The notes below the pieces were generated by a model, which saw only the letters and a list, made by a program, of their open reading frames with translations, was not told the origin of the DNA and did not search any database. From positions 1-27,177 of the forward strand of contig JBGCDE010000085.1 of the NCBI GenBank assembly GCA_045105115.1: a stretch of DNA of 27,177 bases, written 5' to 3'. Positions within the stretch are counted from its first letter, which is position 1. Each line of letters begins with the position of its first letter. Source of the DNA: JAUIET01 sp045105115. GTDB lineage: Bacteria; Pseudomonadota; Gammaproteobacteria; Pseudomonadales; JAUIET01. Shown here piece by piece: positions 23,347 through 27,177 of the stretch. Both the position numbers and the translations under genes were made by a program.

Positions 23347-24215
23347 GTAAATCAAAATCACTGCTATGGATTTTAATCGCTTACATCGCGTGTCTGAGTG
23401 CAGCGGGCACCTATCTTTTTAAATTTTCAGACCCAGCGCAAGGCTTACTGTTAAACAGCTTTATTGCAGATCTGATTGCTACTGTGGTTATTTTTGCATT
23501 TAGCCGGCTGTTTCGAAATTCCAGTTTTTATGACGCCTACTGGAGCGTGATTCCACCGCTGTTTCTGTTGTATTGGTGGTATAGCCGCGAAGTAGATACG
23601 GTTTACCTGCGTTATGTGTTTGTGTCTATTGTGGTGTGGTTCTGGGCAATACGACTGACCTGGAACTGGTCCAAACACTGGACGGGTATGAATCACGAAG
23701 ACTGGCGCTACCCGCTGATTAAAGAAAAAAGTGGCTCGCTCGAGTTTATCGCTGACTTTGCCGCCATTCACTTATTCCCTACCCTGCAGGTATTTGCGGG
23801 CATGCTGCCAATGTATGCTGCGGTTGCTTTAGGCACAGAGGCCATTGGCGTATTGGACTACATTGCGTTGCTAATAGGGGTAAGTGCCGCCAGCTTACAG
23901 CTGATTTCCGACCGCCAATTGCATCGGTTTATTGACAGCAATAGCAGTAAGCAAATAATTGATACTGGCTTATGGGCCTGGTGCAGACACCCGAATTATC
24001 TAGGCGAGCTAATGTTCTGGGGCAGCCTGGCCCTGTTCGGACTGGCTGCTTTTCCCGAAGGCTGGTGGTGGCAAATTATTGGCTTTATCGCGATGTTAGT
24101 GATGTTCAGATTTGCGAGTATCCCCTTGATGGAAACCCGCAGTCTGCAACGTCGGCCTGGTTATCAGGCTGTGATGGATACGATCCCGATGTTGTGGCCA
24201 CGCAGGCCTCGATAA
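23343..24215 (+). CDS. DUF1295 / steroid 5-alpha-reductase-like membrane protein
   Basis: A 290-residue polytopic membrane protein with about six to seven hydrophobic helices. The C-terminal part has the DUF1295 pattern: SDRQLHRF, DTGLWAWCRHPNYLGELMFWGSLALF, PLMETRSLQRRPGYQAVMDTIPMLWP. The RHPNYLGE motif is shared with isoprenylcysteine methyltransferases and sterol/steroid reductases that bind NADPH or SAM near the membrane, so an NADPH-dependent lipid reductase role is plausible but unproven. The start codon overlaps the phoD stop (ATGA), giving a three-gene coupled operon with gpx and phoD. It is convergent with the gene at 24406 across a hairpin repeat. Confidence 0.85.
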   Translation: MSKSKSLLWILIAYIACLSAAGTYLFKFSDPAQGLLLNSFIADLIATVVIFAFSRLFRNSSFYDAYWSVIPPLFLLYWWYSREVDTVYLRYVFVSIVVWFWAIRLTWNWSKHWTGMNHEDWRYPLIKEKSGSLEFIADFAAIHLFPTLQVFAGMLPMYAAVALGTEAIGVLDYIALLIGVSAASLQLISDRQLHRFIDSNSSKQIIDTGLWAWCRHPNYLGELMFWGSLALFGLAAFPEGWWWQIIGFIAMLVMFRFASIPLMETRSLQRRPGYQAVMDTIPMLWPRRPR

Positions 24216-24233
24216 TTTAGGTGCATCAAGACC

Positions 24234-24345
24234 GGCTCTGAATTGAGTATCGGTCAACGAGACACGCCGTGAATCCATCCATGGAGGCTTGTGTTCGGGG
24301 TCCCTCCCTCACACAGTCTCGCTGACCGATACTCAATCCAAAGCC
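24234..24345 (+). repeat. Large intergenic hairpin repeat, copy 3
   Basis: Thirty-bp arms (24234-24263 and 24316-24345) pair with 3 mismatches around a 52-base loop; the total of 112 bp is identical to copy 2. The loop begins ACGCCGTGAATCCATCC and continues CTTGTGTTCGGGG, CCTCCCTCACACA. The stem middle (GAGTATCGGTCA) is unlike copies 1 and 2 yet self-complementary. It lies between two convergent genes and could terminate transcription from both sides, though there is no adjacent T-run. Confidence 0.9.
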
Positions 24346-24405
24346 TCCGTGCCACAAACATGCTTTAGAAAGTGCCATTCGGATTCTGCCTTTTTTTGAA
24401 AAAAC

Positions 24406-25518
24406 CTAACTTACTTTCACCACCAATTTGCCAAAGTTTGCGCCAGAAAATAATCCAAGAAACGCTTCAGGGGCGTTCTCGATACCATTCACCACATCTT
24501 CTTTGTACTTTATTTTTCCTTGCTGAAGCCAGGCCGATACATCGGTAACGAACTCTGGAATTCGATCAGCATGATCGGAAATAATAAATCCGTGCATTTT
24601 TATACGCTTTGTCAAAATCACCGATTGAAGAACCGACATACGATCAGGACCAGCGGGTAAGGAAGTCTGGTTGTAGTGTGCTATCAGGCCACACACCGGT
24701 ACGCGGGCATGTATGTTTAATAGCGGCATCACCGCTTCCCATGATGAGCCACCGACGTTTTCGAAATACACATCAATGCCGTCTGGGCATTCGGCTTTTA
24801 ACTGGCTTGCCATGTCGTCGTCGTAATGACTTACACAGGCGTCGTAACCCAGCTCTGACACCGCGTATTCGCATTTTTCTTTTGCGCCGGCAATACCTAC
24901 CACTCGGCAGCCTTTTAATTTCGCTATTTGCCCTACTACTGAGCCAACCGCCCCCGTAGAGGCTGCCAGCACAACTGTTTCACCTGGCTTTGGCTCACCC
25001 AGATCAAGTAAGCCTACGTAGGCTGTTAAACCTGGCATACCCAATACGCCTAGTCCATACGACAGGCGACTGATTCTTGGGTCCAGTTTCCGAATACCCT
25101 GGGCACTGGTTGTTTCAAACTCTTGCCAGCCTGAATTGGACACCACATTATCACCGGCTGAAAAATCAGGGTGCTTGCTCTCTACTACCTCAGACACGGT
25201 GCCACCCATCATGACGTCATTGAGCGCCACGTTTTGCGCATAACTTTCGCCGGCGCTCATTCGCCCGCGCATATACGGGTCCAACGATAAATAGCGTGTT
25301 TTCAGCAGCAGTTCACCCGATGCTGGCGGTGTAATCGAACCCTCTTCAATGCGAAAATTATCGAGTGTTGGTTTTCCTTGGGGTCTGGACGCCAACACTA
25401 CTTGCCTGTTCACGGTGGCTGGCCGGCCAGACATGGCCGTAGCTTGCGCAGACCAGCCAGTGGCGGCCATTGCGCCTGCCGCAGACATGGAGGCTAACAT
25501 TTCTCTTCTGGTTTTCAT
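24406..25518 (-). CDS. NADP-dependent MDR oxidoreductase (CurA/leukotriene B4 dehydrogenase-like) with a Tat-like signal
   Basis: A zinc-independent medium-chain reductase of 370 residues. Family motifs: YLSLDPYMRGRM, PGLTAYVGLLDLGEPKPGE, the Rossmann loop AASTGAVGSVVGQIAK and DVYFENVGGSSWEAVMPLL. Relatives reduce C=C bonds of enones such as curcumin or prostaglandins with NADPH in the cytoplasm. The oddity is the N-terminus: TRREML (residues 3-8), an Ala-rich hydrophobic stretch and an AQATA cleavage-like site by about residue 28, all before the normal family start. This resembles a twin-arginine signal, implying export of a folded, cofactor-loaded protein. The catalytic domain is complete without those residues. 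It is probably downstream of the DUF7282-like gene in one transcription unit (42-bp gap). Confidence 0.88.
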   Translation of the reverse strand: MKTRREMLASMSAAGAMAATGWSAQATAMSGRPATVNRQVVLASRPQGKPTLDNFRIEEGSITPPASGELLLKTRYLSLDPYMRGRMSAGESYAQNVALNDVMMGGTVSEVVESKHPDFSAGDNVVSNSGWQEFETTSAQGIRKLDPRISRLSYGLGVLGMPGLTAYVGLLDLGEPKPGETVVLAASTGAVGSVVGQIAKLKGCRVVGIAGAKEKCEYAVSELGYDACVSHYDDDMASQLKAECPDGIDVYFENVGGSSWEAVMPLLNIHARVPVCGLIAHYNQTSLPAGPDRMSVLQSVILTKRIKMHGFIISDHADRIPEFVTDVSAWLQQGKIKYKEDVVNGIENAPEAFLGLFSGANFGKLVVKVS

Positions 25519-25560
25519 TTCAATCGTCCTTCATCGGAGTGACATAATAGTGGGGAAAAA

Positions 25561-26013
25561 CTAAGGTGCGGGAATTGCGTGGGCAATCATTTTGCTGCCT
25601 TCAAATACAGCGGTATCCATCACAGCTGTGTCATCTATAAAAACGAAATCAAGTACTTTGTTTTCGTTCACATCGCGGTGCAGCATCACAATAAACATTT
25701 CGCCGCTGCTCAAACCTTTATACACCTCAATATCAACATCACTGTTCTTACCGTCACTTAAGTAAGTCGAGGCTACGTACTTATCGCCATTGGGCTTGCC
25801 ATCTTCAAAGGGATGAATAACCAACCAGCCATTGCCGTCAATGTGCACCTCAGAGAATGTCAGAATAGATTCGTCGCGTTTCACATCATCAACAATTATC
25901 CAGTTCTTTTCGCCATTACCCAAAGTAATTGCTGGCGCTTCCTCAGCAATCAAGCTCTGCGCGAACAGAAAAGCAACTATTGCGATTCCACCGCTCGAAA
26001 TAATTCTTCTCAT
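25561..26013 (-). CDS. Secreted DUF7282-like protein
   Basis: A small secreted protein of about 150 residues. The frame can start at TTG/ATG (26028/26025), but the ATG at 26013 has GGAGAAG at good spacing and starts a clean Sec signal (MRRIISSGGIAIVAFLFAQS, then LIAEEAPA). The mature part, with WLVIHPFEDGKP, STYLSDGKNSDV, MFIVMLHRDVNENKVLDFVF and no cysteines, resembles the beta-sandwich DUF7282 domain known mainly from secreted archaeal and some bacterial proteins. The function is unknown. It sits between the DUF72 gene (29-bp gap) and the CurA-like gene, all on the minus strand. The domain call is by remembered pattern, not a search. Confidence 0.65.
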   Translation of the reverse strand: MRRIISSGGIAIVAFLFAQSLIAEEAPAITLGNGEKNWIIVDDVKRDESILTFSEVHIDGNGWLVIHPFEDGKPNGDKYVASTYLSDGKNSDVDIEVYKGLSSGEMFIVMLHRDVNENKVLDFVFIDDTAVMDTAVFEGSKMIAHAIPAP

Positions 26014-26042
26014 ATTCTTCTCCATCAATCAGTCTGGTGCAG

Positions 26043-26978
26043 TTAAAAAAGATCGTACTGATGCTCTTCAACATCAGCGCGCATTATCTTGTGATTGCGC
26101 TGGTGCAAGTCGCGCTCACTTTGTTGCTGATTTTCCGCTGGAAAGGCAGGCAACGCAGATAGCGTGGGCAAAAATTCTTGTAAGCCAGCATGAAACAATC
26201 GCGCCAGCTCGGGCGCATCTGCATTATCGGGCGTATGAATAAATACATAAGGTGTTTTACCCTGTTCTATCCAAGCAGCGATTTTGCGCAACCAAGGGCG
26301 AAAATATTCCTGACTGCGCTCGATTTGCGGATGCCCAATAAAACGTAAGCTCGGGTTGTCTGACAAGGCATAGGTATTTGCAGGCACTTTCGGTTTCTTG
26401 TTTTGTGCATCACGCACGGCTTCAGTCTGCGCACGCGCCGAAAACAAGGGGCGCGTGTCAAAAATAACACGGTCCATATTATTGCTTTGCAGCAGGTCGC
26501 TGAGTGCGTCATCTGCATCATGGTCATGAAAAAAACCGAGGTGGCGAACTTCAACTGTATAACGATAGTCCTTTGGTAGTTGCCGCAGGTAATCACTCAA
26601 AACAGGCAAAGACTCAGGCGAGAAATCTGGTGGCAATTGCAGCAGAAACGGGCCTAGCTTTTCTGCAATTGGTTCCATTGTCGTAAAAAACTTGTTTGTC
26701 TCATCCTCAGAACCGCGCAGTCTTTGTGCGTGGGTAATACGCTGGGGGAACTTAAAGCAAAAACGAAATTCATCACCTGCATCTTCCGCCCACCGCTGTA
26801 CCGTCGCGGGCGATGGCAATCCGTAAAAAGTCGTATTGCCTTCCACCGTATTAAATACCGAACTGTACTGCAGCAGATAATCAGACACTTTCGCGCCTTG
26901 CGCAAAAAAATTGTTTGCCCAGTGTCTATTGCCCCACATTGGGCAACCCAGCTTATAGGGCAAGGTCAATTCGCTCAT
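26043..26978 (-). CDS. DUF72 (YecE-like) protein
   Basis: A 311-residue TIM-barrel-like protein of the DUF72 family. Motifs: LGCPMWGNRHWANNFF at the N-terminus, FNTVEGNTTFYGLPS, FKFPQRITH, LGPFLLQLPPDFSP, YTVEVRHLGFF and VFIHTPDNADAPELARLF. The family is widespread and of unknown biochemical function, distantly similar in fold to endonuclease IV-like barrels. It is cytoplasmic, with no signal. The C-terminal tail after the family core is Gln/His-rich and probably disordered. It is followed by the DUF7282-like gene on the same strand and preceded by the thiolase gene 49 bp upstream. Confidence 0.9.
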   Translation of the reverse strand: MSELTLPYKLGCPMWGNRHWANNFFAQGAKVSDYLLQYSSVFNTVEGNTTFYGLPSPATVQRWAEDAGDEFRFCFKFPQRITHAQRLRGSEDETNKFFTTMEPIAEKLGPFLLQLPPDFSPESLPVLSDYLRQLPKDYRYTVEVRHLGFFHDHDADDALSDLLQSNNMDRVIFDTRPLFSARAQTEAVRDAQNKKPKVPANTYALSDNPSLRFIGHPQIERSQEYFRPWLRKIAAWIEQGKTPYVFIHTPDNADAPELARLFHAGLQEFLPTLSALPAFPAENQQQSERDLHQRNHKIMRADVEEHQYDLF

Positions 26979-27027
26979 AGAGCAACTAACACAACACGAA
27001 TTGATACACCGTGATCAGCACTCAATG

Positions 27028-27177
27028 TCACTGACCAGTGCCTACCACAAAGCTTGCACAGGTAGTGGTACTGCCACCTACGTTGAACGTCATCATGTTT
27101 TGCACGTCTTCAAGCTGGTAGCCGCCGGCCGTGCCGGTGCATTGCTTATAACAGTCGAGCAGCATTCGTACACCTGT
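27028..27177 (-). CDS. Thiolase-family acetyl-CoA acetyltransferase, C-terminal fragment
   Basis: The last 49 codons of a gene that begins beyond the window. The sequence runs GVRMLLDCYKQCTG, then YQLEDVQNMMTFNVGG and STTTCASFVVGTGQ at the end. The G-x-RM--D helix and the terminal NxGGSTTT--SFVVG strand are typical of thiolase-like acetyl-CoA acetyltransferases (SCP-x/lipid-degrading branch), which cleave or form beta-ketoacyl-CoA. The catalytic cysteines are outside the window, so activity cannot be judged. The gene shares its strand with DUF72 and the two genes beyond it. Confidence 0.6.
   Translation of the reverse strand, partial: TGVRMLLDCYKQCTGTAGGYQLEDVQNMMTFNVGGSTTTCASFVVGTGQ

Noticed and set aside
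24385..24405. T-run/A-run near the CurA-like stop as an intrinsic terminator
   Set aside because: The possible stem is almost only A-T pairs with a mismatched base, too weak to support.
27012..27036. Imperfect hairpin downstream of the thiolase stop as a terminator
   Set aside because: The stem is short with mismatches and there is no T-run; it may be chance.

Overview
The window reads as chromosomal DNA of a free-living, aerobic, heterotrophic gammaproteobacterium, probably aquatic or marine. This is inferred from the gene families (RstAB-type two-component system, TonB-dependent receptor, DUF6279 lipoprotein, DUF4124 protein, AcnA/FumC, YafV-type amidase, DUF72, DUF1295) and from moderate base composition. 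There is no rRNA or tRNA to fix the taxon. No phage, insertion sequence, CRISPR array or plasmid gene was seen.

Layout. 1-976: the tail of an NAD(P)H-dependent FMN reductase-like gene, then an ECF41 sigma factor that lacks its usual N-terminus. 1117-3363: a cytoplasmic molybdopterin oxidoreductase, convergent with a lipoprotein esterase (3382-4410, minus). 4506-10702: a co-directional block with a TonB-like membrane-anchor protein, an RstA-like response regulator, an RstB-like sensor kinase, a TonB-dependent receptor and a DUF6279 lipoprotein. A perfect match to the E. coli RstA-box consensus lies before the regulator, and a degenerate copy lies before the receptor. 10703-11081: two large hairpin repeats. 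11082-12658: two VOC proteins flanking a secreted DUF4124 protein. 12723-16810: acnA-fumC, a tight TCA-cycle pair. 16964-19343: an OsmC-like protein lacking the first redox cysteine, and a membrane TPR protein. 19352-21080 (minus): omega-amidase and an HSL-type esterase. 21195-24215: overlapping gpx-phoD-DUF1295 genes behind a good sigma70 promoter. 24234-24345: a third hairpin repeat. 24406-27177 (minus): a Tat-signalled CurA-like reductase, a secreted DUF7282-like protein, a DUF72 protein and the C-terminus of a thiolase.

Two parts look most worth pursuing. The first is the 4506-10702 block, which looks like a self-contained sense-and-import module: a kinase with an apparently duplicated periplasmic sensor, a regulator with its own box, a TonB-dependent receptor carrying a related box, a lipoprotein, and a protein with the TonB SxxxH anchor but no TonB C-terminal domain. 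Iron is a plausible substrate but is not shown by the sequence.

The second is a three-copy family of intergenic hairpins with 30-bp arms. The ends and the start of the loop are conserved. The middle of each stem has a different sequence in every copy but stays self-complementary, which suggests that the structure itself is maintained. All three copies sit between convergent genes.
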